From Christensenellaceae bacterium (lineage in GTDB: Bacteria > Bacillota > Clostridia > Christensenellales > Borkfalkiaceae): a DNA stretch of 12,917 bases. Below the pieces are notes generated by a model, which saw only the letters and a program-made list of their open reading frames with translations, had not been told where the DNA came from and did not search any database. Below, piece by piece: positions 5,371 to 11,359 of this stretch (position 1 is the stretch's first letter; the number at the start of each line of letters is the position of its first letter). The stretch covers positions 1 to 12,917 of the forward strand of contig CAOMHR010000031.1 of NCBI GenBank assembly GCA_948482865.1, given 5' to 3'. The position numbers and the translations under genes were made by a program.

Positions 5371-5748
5371 TTAAACCAAAGGTAACAAAAGTGAAGTGTA
5401 TAAATCAGGATCGCCAACAGCAGCACAAGTTCCTGCGCAGGTTGCAATGATGATAATCCAGTAGCCGATTGTGATACAGCTGAGAACGATACCTGCTATT
5501 GCAAGTCCCTTACCCTTGCCGTTCAACTCGGGCGTCTTTGATTTCTGCAGACCTACGATACTTAAAATCAAACCGATAACTGCTGCAAACGAGAAGAACG
5601 AAAGCACAAATCCGGCAATTGCAATACCGTTGTTGGGCGTATTCGTTACAACAACCTGCTGGGGCTGTGCGTTAGCGGTAGGAACGCCGCAGTGCACGCA
5701 AACTGTAGCTTTATCGTCGATTTCTTTGCCACAATTCTTACAAAACAT
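5371..5748 (-). CDS. Zinc-ribbon DUF4190-like membrane protein (paralog 4)
   Basis: 125 residues: ribbon C3-x2-C6-x10-C17-x2-C20, linker 22-40, hydrophobic hairpin about 41-67, turn KSKTPELNGKGKG, second hydrophobic part 81-111, tail DPDLYTSLLLPLV. It is 73/77 identical to paralog 3 over the linker end and membrane part, while the ribbon, linker and tail differ more. The ATG at 5746-5748 is chosen because the ribbon starts there and AAAGGAG sits eight bases upstream. A longer frame from 5832 would include the promoter. The promoter is a perfect sigma-A consensus without the inverted repeat seen before paralog 3, so the twins are probably controlled differently. Function unknown. Confidence 0.88.
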   Translation of the reverse strand: MFCKNCGKEIDDKATVCVHCGVPTANAQPQQVVVTNTPNNGIAIAGFVLSFFSFAAVIGLILSIVGLQKSKTPELNGKGKGLAIAGIVLSCITIGYWIIIIATCAGTCAAVGDPDLYTSLLLPLV

Positions 5749-5800
5749 CTTATTTTCTCCTTTATTCTCTAATTTGTACATTTTATGTACGTCTATGGCA

Positions 5801-5829
5801 ATTATATTACATAAATAAATTATTGTCAA
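5801..5829 (-). promoter_or_regulatory. Perfect-consensus sigma-A promoter of zinc-ribbon paralog 4
   Basis: Minus strand: TTGACA (5829-5824), 17 bases, TATAAT (5806-5801); all hexamer bases match. The predicted start near 5794 leaves a leader of about 45 nt to the ATG at 5748. Confidence 0.85.
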
Positions 5830-5880
5830 CAAAATTTCATATCGATAAACAAAAACTTAAAAGCCATATTTTAACAAAAT

Positions 5881-5905
5881 AAAAGCACCCGTTCAGGGTG
5901 CTTTT
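5881..5905 (-). terminator. Terminator of the str operon (after tuf)
   Basis: Stem AAAAGCACCC (5881-5890) with GGGTGCTTTT (5896-5905), loop GTTCA. On the minus strand it is followed by TTTTATTTTGTT. It lies 14 bp past the tuf stop. Confidence 0.88.
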
Positions 5906-5919
5906 TATTATTTTATTGA

Positions 5920-7134
5920 TTAGCCGAGAATCTTTACTACGGTACCCGAACCAACCGTTCTGCCGCCTTCGCGGATAGCGAAACGGAGCTTTTCTTCTAC
6001 AGCAACGGGCTTAATCAGCTCAACGGAGATTTCTACGTTGTCGCCGGGCATAACCATTTCTACGCCTTTAGGAAGTTCGATAGAACCGGTAACGTCTGTC
6101 GTTCTGATGAAGAACTGAGGACGGTAGTGGTTGAAGAAAGGAGTATGACGGCCGCCTTCGTCTGCTTTAAGAACGTAAACCTGAGCGGTGAACTTGGTAG
6201 CGGTTTTAACCGAACCGGGTTTAGCAAGAACCTGACCCTTTTCAATACCCTTTCTGTCGATACCACGGAGAAGCGCGCCTACGTTGAAGCCTGCGATAGC
6301 TTCGTCAACGCTCTTGTGGAACATTTCAAGACCGGTGATGGTCGTTGAAACGGGCTTTTCGATAAGACCTACGATTTCGGCGGGATCGCCTACGTGAGCG
6401 GTACCTCTTTCTACTCTACCGGTTGCAACGGTGCCGCGTCCGGAAATGGTGAACACGTCTTCAACGGGAAGAAGGAAGGGCTTAGCCGTATCTCTTTCGG
6501 GGGTGGGGATATAAGAGTCGATGGTGTCCATGAGCTTAAGAATGCACTGGCATTCGGGAGCTGCAAGAACTTCCGCGTCGGGAGCGCCCGAAGAAGCCTT
6601 TTCCAAAGCCTTCAAAGCCGAGCCTCTGATAATGGGGCAATCTTTGAAACCCTGATTTTCAAGGGTATCGGTGATTTCCATTTCAACGAGTTCGAGAAGT
6701 TCGGGGTCGTCCATCTGGTCGCACTTGTTAAGGAATACAACGATGTAAGGAACGCCTACCTGACGGGAAAGCAGAATGTGCTCTCTGGTCTGGGGCATGG
6801 GACCGTCGGTCGCCGCAACTACAAGGATAGCGCCGTCCATCTGCGCTGCACCCGTAATCATGTTTTTAACGTAGTCCGCGTGTCCCGGGCAGTCAACGTG
6901 AGCGTAGTGACGCTTGTCTGTCTGATACTCTACGTGAGCGGTGTTTATTGTTATACCGCGCGCCTTTTCTTCGGGAGCCTTATCGATCTCGTCGTATTTC
7001 ATCTTTGCTGCCTGACCTTTGCACGCCATTACCATAGTGATAGCTGCGGTCAGAGTGGTCTTGCCGTGGTCAACGTGGCCGATTGTGCCGATGTTAACGT
7101 GGGGCTTACTGTTGTCGTACTTAGCCTTTGCCAT
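5920..7134 (-). CDS. tuf: Translation elongation factor Tu
   Basis: A GTPase that delivers aminoacyl-tRNA to the ribosome. 404 residues. GTP-binding motifs: G19HVDHGKT26, RGITI with T62, D81CPGH85 (catalytic H85), N136KCD139 and GSAL at 171-174. Domain 2 shows SGRGTVATGRVERG (231-244), and domain 3 shows HTPFFNHYRPQF and RTTDVTG (330-350), with the arginine and threonine tied to pulvomycin sensitivity in the usual form. The length above E. coli's 394 comes mainly from about ten extra residues at 179-197, between the G domain and domain 2. AGGAGA precedes the ATG. It is the last gene of the str operon, 168 bp after fusA, and has a promoter of its own at 7255-7283 and a leader with inverted repeats. 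Confidence 0.98.
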   Translation of the reverse strand: MAKAKYDNSKPHVNIGTIGHVDHGKTTLTAAITMVMACKGQAAKMKYDEIDKAPEEKARGITINTAHVEYQTDKRHYAHVDCPGHADYVKNMITGAAQMDGAILVVAATDGPMPQTREHILLSRQVGVPYIVVFLNKCDQMDDPELLELVEMEITDTLENQGFKDCPIIRGSALKALEKASSGAPDAEVLAAPECQCILKLMDTIDSYIPTPERDTAKPFLLPVEDVFTISGRGTVATGRVERGTAHVGDPAEIVGLIEKPVSTTITGLEMFHKSVDEAIAGFNVGALLRGIDRKGIEKGQVLAKPGSVKTATKFTAQVYVLKADEGGRHTPFFNHYRPQFFIRTTDVTGSIELPKGVEMVMPGDNVEISVELIKPVAVEEKLRFAIREGGRTVGSGTVVKILG

Positions 7135-7180
7135 TTTTTTAATCTCCTAAATTATATTTTTTTATAAAAATGATAACTTC

Positions 7181-7245
7181 CGCTTAAAGGTTTAAGCGTC
7201 GCAGCTATCTATCATTATTGCTGCTTTTTTTGCGCTTTTTGCAGC
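7181..7245 (-). other. tuf leader with competing inverted repeats
   Basis: On the minus strand GCTGC (7245-7241), GCAGC (7224-7220) and GCTGC (7205-7201) lie in order, so the middle arm can pair with either outer one. A separate hairpin, CGCTTAAA and TTTAAGCG (7181-7198), follows before the ribosome binding site. The stems are short. A regulatory role is inference only. Confidence 0.4.
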
Positions 7246-7254
7246 GTCTTTAAC

Positions 7255-7283
7255 ATTATATATTAAATAAATTAAAAACACAA
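7255..7283 (-). promoter_or_regulatory. Internal promoter for tuf
   Basis: Minus strand: TTGTGT (7283-7278), 17 bases, TATAAT (7260-7255). The -10 is perfect and the -35 matches only TTG. It lies 19 bp past the fusA stop, and would give a 5' leader of about 114 nt. It would allow tuf to be made in excess of the rest of the operon. Confidence 0.6.
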
Positions 7284-7302
7284 TTAAAAAACGCGGTTTA
7301 TT

Positions 7303-9408
7303 TTAATTTTTCTTCGCCCTTTCGCCAATCACTTTTTCGGCAACCGACTTGGGAACTTCGGAATAGTGGTCAAACTGCATTGTGAACTGACCTCTGCCCT
7401 GCGTTCTCGAACGCAAATCGGTCGCATAACCGAACATTTCGGAAAGGGGAACTTCTGCGTCTACTACCTTTGCGCCCGCTCTGTCGTCGGTAGAAATAAT
7501 CGTGCCGCGGCGTGCGGTTACGTTACCCATAATATCGCCGAAATAATCGTCGGGGGTGATAACTTCAACCTTCATAATGGGTTCGAGAAGAACGGGGTTG
7601 GCTTTCGTCATACCGTCCTTAAAGCCCATAGAGCCTGCAATCTGGAACGCCATTTCCGAAGAGTCGACTTCGTGATAGCTTCCGTCGTAAACCTGAATTT
7701 TGAAGTCAACGACTTCGTAACCTGCAAGGAAACCGTTTCTTGCCGCGCCCTGAATACCCTTGTCGATTGCGGGAATGTATTCCTTGGGAATAGAACCGCC
7801 GACGGTCAGATCTTCAAATACGTAGCCCGAGCCGGGTTCGCCGGGAATCATATGCAGTTTACAGTGACCGTACTGACCTTTACCGCCCGACTGACGCTTG
7901 TACATACCTTCGCAGTCAACTGCTTGACGAATAGTTTCGCGGTAAGCAACCTGAGGAGCGCCGACGTTTGCTTCAACCTTGAATTCGCGCAGAAGTCTGT
8001 CTACAATAATGTCAAGGTGCAACTCGCCCATACCCGCGATAATGGTCTGACCCGTTTCCTGGTCGGTATAGGTCTTGAAAGTGGGGTCTTCTTCGGCGAG
8101 CTTTATAAGCGCCATAGTCATTTTTTCCTGTCCCGCTTTGGTCTTCGGTTCGATCGAAAGCTGGATAACGGGATCGGAGAAAGTCATTTGTTCAAGAACG
8201 ATAGGATGCTTTTCGTCGCAGAGCGTATCGCCCGTAGTTGTATCTTTAAGTCCTACGATAGCGCAGATATCGCCCGAGAAAACTCTGGGGATTTCGGTAC
8301 GGGTATTCGCGTGCATCTGAACGAGACGTCCTACCCTTTCCTTTTTGCCCTTGGTCGAGTTGTAGCAGTACGAACCCGATTCAAGCACGCCGGAGTACGC
8401 TCTGAAATACGCAAGACGGCCTACGAAGGGGTCTGTAGCGATTTTGAACGCAAGTCCAGCAAAAGGCGCGTCGTCGGAAGTTTCTCTCTCTTCTTCTTCG
8501 CCGCTGTCGGGGTTTACGCCCTTTACGTGCGCAACGTCAACAGGGGAAGGAAGGAAGTCGATAACCGCGTCAAGCAGCATCTGTACGCCCTTGTTTTTGT
8601 AGGACGAGCCGCAGAGCACGGGAGTACACTTCATACCTATGGTCGCTTTTCTGAGACCTTTTCTTATTTCATCGGGGGTAAGTTCCATTGTTTCAAGGAA
8701 CTTTTCCATAAGTTCGTCGTCGCCTTCGGCAGCCGCTTCCATAACAGCCATATGTGCTTCTTCGGCGGCGTCTTTCAAATCGGCGGGAATTTCGTCCCTG
8801 TGATACTGTTTGCCGTCGTCGGAGTCGTAAATTTCCGCATTCATTTCGATAAGATCGACTATGCCGCGGAAAGTATCTTCTTTACCGATGGGAAGTTCGA
8901 TGGGAACGGGGTTTGCGTTCAGTCTTTCGCGCATCATCTGTACGGCACGCTGGAAGTTTGCGCCGTTGATGTCCATTTTGTTGACGTAAGCGATACGGGG
9001 TACCATATACTTGTCCGCCTGGCGCCAAACCGTTTCGGACTGGGGTTCAACGCCGCCCTTCGCGCAGAAAGTTGCAACCGCGCCGTCAAGAACGCGCAGC
9101 GAACGCTCTACTTCTACGGTGAAGTCAACGTGTCCCGGGGTGTCGATAATGTTTATACGGCACTCGTCCTTTTTGGTAAGACCCGACCTTGTCCAATGGC
9201 AGGTGGTCGCCGCGGAAGTTATGGTAATACCTCTCTCCTGCTCCTGAACCATCCAGTCCATAGTTGCGGTACCGTCGTGGGTTTCGCCTATTTTATGATT
9301 GATACCGGTGTAGTACAAAATACGCTCGGTAGTCGTAGTTTTGCCGGCGTCGATGTGCGCCATAATGCCTATATTTCTGGTATGGGCTAAATCGTATTCT
9401 CTTGCCAT
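7303..9408 (-). CDS. fusA: Translation elongation factor G
   Basis: The GTPase that moves tRNA and mRNA through the ribosome after peptide bond formation. 701 residues, a full-length EF-G. Seen: A17HIDAGKT24, RGITI at 59-63, D89TPGH93, N143KMD146, the domain-2 segment around DPFVGRLAYFRAYSG, AGMGELHLDII in domain III, GGSIPKEYIPAIDKG in domain IV, and the C-terminal MFGYATDLRSRTQGRG that is typical of domain V. AGGAGATTAAGAAT precedes the ATG, nearly the same as the site before tuf. It follows rpsG by 38 bp with no terminator, so they are co-transcribed. Its codon bias leaves a 674-codon open frame on the opposite strand, which is not a gene. Confidence 0.98.
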   Translation of the reverse strand: MAREYDLAHTRNIGIMAHIDAGKTTTTERILYYTGINHKIGETHDGTATMDWMVQEQERGITITSAATTCHWTRSGLTKKDECRINIIDTPGHVDFTVEVERSLRVLDGAVATFCAKGGVEPQSETVWRQADKYMVPRIAYVNKMDINGANFQRAVQMMRERLNANPVPIELPIGKEDTFRGIVDLIEMNAEIYDSDDGKQYHRDEIPADLKDAAEEAHMAVMEAAAEGDDELMEKFLETMELTPDEIRKGLRKATIGMKCTPVLCGSSYKNKGVQMLLDAVIDFLPSPVDVAHVKGVNPDSGEEEERETSDDAPFAGLAFKIATDPFVGRLAYFRAYSGVLESGSYCYNSTKGKKERVGRLVQMHANTRTEIPRVFSGDICAIVGLKDTTTGDTLCDEKHPIVLEQMTFSDPVIQLSIEPKTKAGQEKMTMALIKLAEEDPTFKTYTDQETGQTIIAGMGELHLDIIVDRLLREFKVEANVGAPQVAYRETIRQAVDCEGMYKRQSGGKGQYGHCKLHMIPGEPGSGYVFEDLTVGGSIPKEYIPAIDKGIQGAARNGFLAGYEVVDFKIQVYDGSYHEVDSSEMAFQIAGSMGFKDGMTKANPVLLEPIMKVEVITPDDYFGDIMGNVTARRGTIISTDDRAGAKVVDAEVPLSEMFGYATDLRSRTQGRGQFTMQFDHYSEVPKSVAEKVIGERAKKN

Positions 9409-9446
9409 ATTCTTAATCTCCTAAAACACAATCCAACAGCATCAAC

Positions 9447-9917
9447 TCAGAATCTGAAATGTGCAAACGCCTTGTTTGCTTCTGCCATTCTGTGCGTGTC
9501 TTCCTTTTTCTTGACCGCACCGCCGGTGTTGTTGTACGCGTCCATAAGTTCAGCCGCAAGTTTTTGCGCCATTTCGCGCTCGCTTCTCTTGCGGGTAGAG
9601 ATGACCAGCCAACGGATTGCAAGGGTCTGACGCCTGTCGGGTCTGATTTCGATGGGAACCTGATAGTTCGCGCCGCCTACGCGCCTTGCCTTTACTTCCA
9701 ATACGGGCATGATGTTGTTCATTGCCTGGTTGAAAATTTCCATGGGGTCCTGTCCCAATTTTTCGCTCATAATCTTAAAAGCATCGTAAACGATGTTCTG
9801 TGCAGTACCGCGCTTGCCGTCGTACATAATCTGGTTGACAAGTTTTGTTACAACCTTGCTGCCGTACACGGGATCGGGTAATACGTCCCTCTTGGGAACG
9901 CCGCCTCTTCTGGGCAT
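9447..9917 (-). CDS. rpsG: 30S ribosomal protein S7
   Basis: A primary 16S rRNA-binding protein that nucleates the head of the small subunit. 156 residues, the normal bacterial length. Starts MPRRGGVPKRDVLPDP and carries the conserved IMYDGKRGTAQNIVYDAF, EVKARRVGGANYQVPIEI and RKRSEREMAQKLAAEL blocks. The ATG at 9915-9917, not the longer in-frame start at 10001, is chosen because the family begins at MPR and AAAGGAGGA lies directly upstream. In E. coli S7 represses its own operon by binding the S12-S7 intercistronic RNA. Here that gap is long (276 nt) and ends with a strong hairpin just before the ribosome binding site, compatible with a similar scheme. Confidence 0.98.
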   Translation of the reverse strand: MPRRGGVPKRDVLPDPVYGSKVVTKLVNQIMYDGKRGTAQNIVYDAFKIMSEKLGQDPMEIFNQAMNNIMPVLEVKARRVGGANYQVPIEIRPDRRQTLAIRWLVISTRKRSEREMAQKLAAELMDAYNNTGGAVKKKEDTHRMAEANKAFAHFRF

Positions 9918-9934
9918 AATATCCTCCTTTAAAT

Positions 9935-9974
9935 TTCGCGGCAATCCCGCGTGCGGGATTGCTGTTGTCGCGAA
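9935..9974 (-). other. Strong hairpin immediately upstream of the rpsG ribosome binding site
   Basis: A 10-bp perfect inverted repeat, GCAATCCCGC (9941-9950) with GCGGGATTGC (9953-9962), is enclosed by a second pair, TTCGCG (9935-9940) with CGCGAA (9969-9974), leaving a six-base bulge. It ends nine bases before the AAAGGAGG of rpsG. There is no T tail on the rpsG strand, so it is unlikely to be a terminator. A translational control element is the best guess. Confidence 0.65.
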
Positions 9975-10193
9975 AACGCTTACCGCCTGAAATAAATACA
10001 AGCCTGCGTTTTCCGACGCAAATCAATTTTTATTTTTTTGTTTTTAAGGGTCTACCTTAAATAAGCTATTGCTTGCCGCAAAAAACGACGCGGTAGCAAA
10101 TCTTCTCTGCGCGAATGCGCAAATACTGCCTACTTTTATCGGTAAGGGTAATATATTCCGAAAACAAGTAGGGCAACGCAGTTATGCGTTTAA
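9975..10193 (-). other. Remaining rpsL-rpsG intercistronic region with several inverted repeats
   Basis: No gene is visible. Seen: TGCGT/ACGCA at 10005-10020; TTTAAGG/CCTTAAA at 10043-10061; TTGCT..CCGC/GCGG..AGCAA at 10069-10099; TGCGC/GCGCA at 10108-10121; CCTACTT/AAGTAGG with a 30-base loop at 10129-10172; and AACGCA/TGCGTT at 10175-10190. None has a clear T tail on the operon strand. Together with the 9935-9974 hairpin this makes the whole gap potentially structured RNA. Confidence 0.5.
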
Positions 10194-10565
10194 TTACTTA
10201 GGCTTTTTAGCGCCGTAAAGAGAGCGCGACTGCATTCTCTTGGAAACGCCTGCCGTATCCAGCGCGCCGCGGATAATGTGATAACGCACGCCGGGTAAAT
10301 CTTTAACTCTTCCGCCCCTGATGAGTACGGACGAGTGCTCCTGCAAGTTGTGACCTTCGCCGGGAATGTAAACGGTACCTTCCTGCTTGTTGGTCAGTCT
10401 TACTCTTGCAATCTTTCTTATAGCCGAGTTGGGCTTTTTAGGCGTAGTGGTCGTAACCGAAAGGCAAACGCCGCGCTTCTGGGGACAGTTGTCCAGAATG
10501 GGCGACTTTGATTTGTCAATCTGTCTTTCCCTGCCTTTTCTTATAAGCTGGTTGATTGTGGGCAT
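10194..10565 (-). CDS. rpsL: 30S ribosomal protein S12
   Basis: A decoding-centre protein of the small subunit. 123 residues, the standard length. Starts MPTINQLIRKGR. The loops that control fidelity and streptomycin response have wild-type residues: PKKPNSA (42-48) and GGRVKDLPGVRYH (84-96), including K88 and D89, the aspartate that can be methylthiolated. The ATG at 10563-10565 follows AAGGAGGA by five bases. A longer frame from 10625 would extend into the leader and is rejected. It is the first gene of the str operon, with a strong promoter about 140 bp upstream and a leader containing three hairpins. Confidence 0.98.
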   Translation of the reverse strand: MPTINQLIRKGRERQIDKSKSPILDNCPQKRGVCLSVTTTTPKKPNSAIRKIARVRLTNKQEGTVYIPGEGHNLQEHSSVLIRGGRVKDLPGVRYHIIRGALDTAGVSKRMQSRSLYGAKKPK

Positions 10566-10587
10566 TGTATTCCTCCTTGTTTTACTT

Positions 10588-10702
10588 GACCGCAAACGGC
10601 GGTCTGTGGAATATATTTCTCTCACCGCATACCCTTAAATGCGGAGGGGGAAAAAGCAATAATTAAATAAAACGGTATAGCACGCCTATAATAAGCGCGC
10701 TA
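10588..10702 (-). other. Structured 5' leader of the str operon
   Basis: Three inverted repeats lie between the promoter and the rpsL ribosome binding site: TAGCACGC/GCGCGCTA (10678-10702, one G-T pair), CCGCAT/ATGCGG (10625-10644) and GACCGC/GCGGTC (10588-10604). The last ends ten bases before the AAGGAGGA. No gene fits in this stretch. It matches no leader family that I recognise. Confidence 0.5.
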
Positions 10703-10716
10703 AACGATTTTAACAA
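10688..10716 (-). promoter_or_regulatory. Possible second, overlapping str promoter
   Basis: Minus strand: TTGTTA (10716-10711), 17 bases, TATTAT (10693-10688). Its -35 overlaps the -10 of the main promoter by two bases. Weaker than the main one, and part of it overlaps a leader inverted repeat. Confidence 0.35.
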
Positions 10717-10735
10717 ATATTTACATTGTTGTCAA
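10707..10735 (-). promoter_or_regulatory. Main promoter of the str operon (rpsL-rpsG-fusA-tuf)
   Basis: Minus strand: TTGACA (10735-10730), 17 bases, TAAAAT (10712-10707), 11 of 12 hexamer bases at consensus. Predicted start near 10700, giving a leader of about 135 nt. It shows that rpsL begins its own transcript here. Confidence 0.8.
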
Positions 10736-10819
10736 ACAATTTTTCGGGTTTGCCGTAATTTTAAAGGAAATATAAAATTGCGGGAATAAATCGCTTTTTC
10801 TTAATAGTACTTTCGGATT

Positions 10820-11290
10820 TTAAAAAAATCCGCACACCGACCCTTCCAGCCAGTCGGCAAACAGGTCAGAACAGTGGCAAATCCTGTAAACGGTAATCGC
10901 TTTGCTCTGAACGCGCACGACTATTTCCCTTTCGTAATATTTCACGTCCCGCACCTGAGAAACGGTAAACGTATACGGTTTTGAAAACGCGGGCGTAACC
11001 TTTGCCTCGCCGCAGACAACTTCTATCTTCCTGCGCAGAAAAATGTAAACGTAGAGAAGACTTGTCAAGGCGAGAGCAATCATCATCACGTTTAAAAATA
11101 TCTTCGTAAACAGATTGACCGACAACGGTTTAGTGAAAATCTGAAGATTTAAAAATACGGTTACGGCGGTGAATATCACAAAACACGCAAGCGCAACAAG
11201 CACGAAAACCAAGGGCAGTTTAACCGTAAAGCGGTTCGGGTTGGCTTTATCCCGGTTTCCGAGCCCTGAACGCTCTATGTGCCGAAGCAA
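10820..11290 (-). CDS. Membrane protein with two TM segments and a soluble C-terminal domain
   Basis: 156 residues from a TTG at 11288-11290. A basic N-terminus is followed by hydrophobic segments at about 26-48 and 62-85, an RRK positive-inside boundary, and a C-terminal beta-rich domain (88-156) with alternating strands such as VSQVRDVKYYEREIVVRV, like small bacterial PH-like domains. The family is not recognised with certainty. The start is doubtful: no good ribosome binding site precedes the TTG, and the frame stays open for 12 more codons (11291-11326) that read as plausible protein before a TGA at 11327-11329, but they offer only ATA as a start. It lies 69 bp after recG on the same strand and before the str promoter. 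An inverted repeat at 10814-10832 overlaps its stop but lacks a T tail. Confidence 0.7.
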   Translation of the reverse strand: MLRHIERSGLGNRDKANPNRFTVKLPLVFVLVALACFVIFTAVTVFLNLQIFTKPLSVNLFTKIFLNVMMIALALTSLLYVYIFLRRKIEVVCGEAKVTPAFSKPYTFTVSQVRDVKYYEREIVVRVQSKAITVYRICHCSDLFADWLEGSVCGFF

Positions 11291-11359
11291 TCTATACGCC
11301 GTTCCGGAGAATACAACATATTCTATTCACTGTATCGCGGTTTCGCTTATAATCGCCCC

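Noticed and set aside
6394..7167. A 257-codon open frame opposite tuf
   Set aside because: Same cause: shadow of a highly biased gene, running through the tuf ribosome binding site.
7366..9390. A 674-codon open frame on the + strand opposite fusA
   Set aside because: It mirrors fusA, whose biased codon use avoids antisense stops. It has no ribosome binding site and its protein looks like no known family.
9935..10190. The repeat-rich rpsL-rpsG gap as a CRISPR array, integron site or mobile insertion
   Set aside because: The inverted repeats differ from each other, there are no evenly spaced direct repeats, no target duplication and no recombinase gene nearby.
10814..10832. Inverted repeat CGGATTT/AAATCCG at the end of the membrane protein gene
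   Set aside because: Not called a terminator because the minus-strand sequence after it (GAAAGTACTATT) lacks a T tail.
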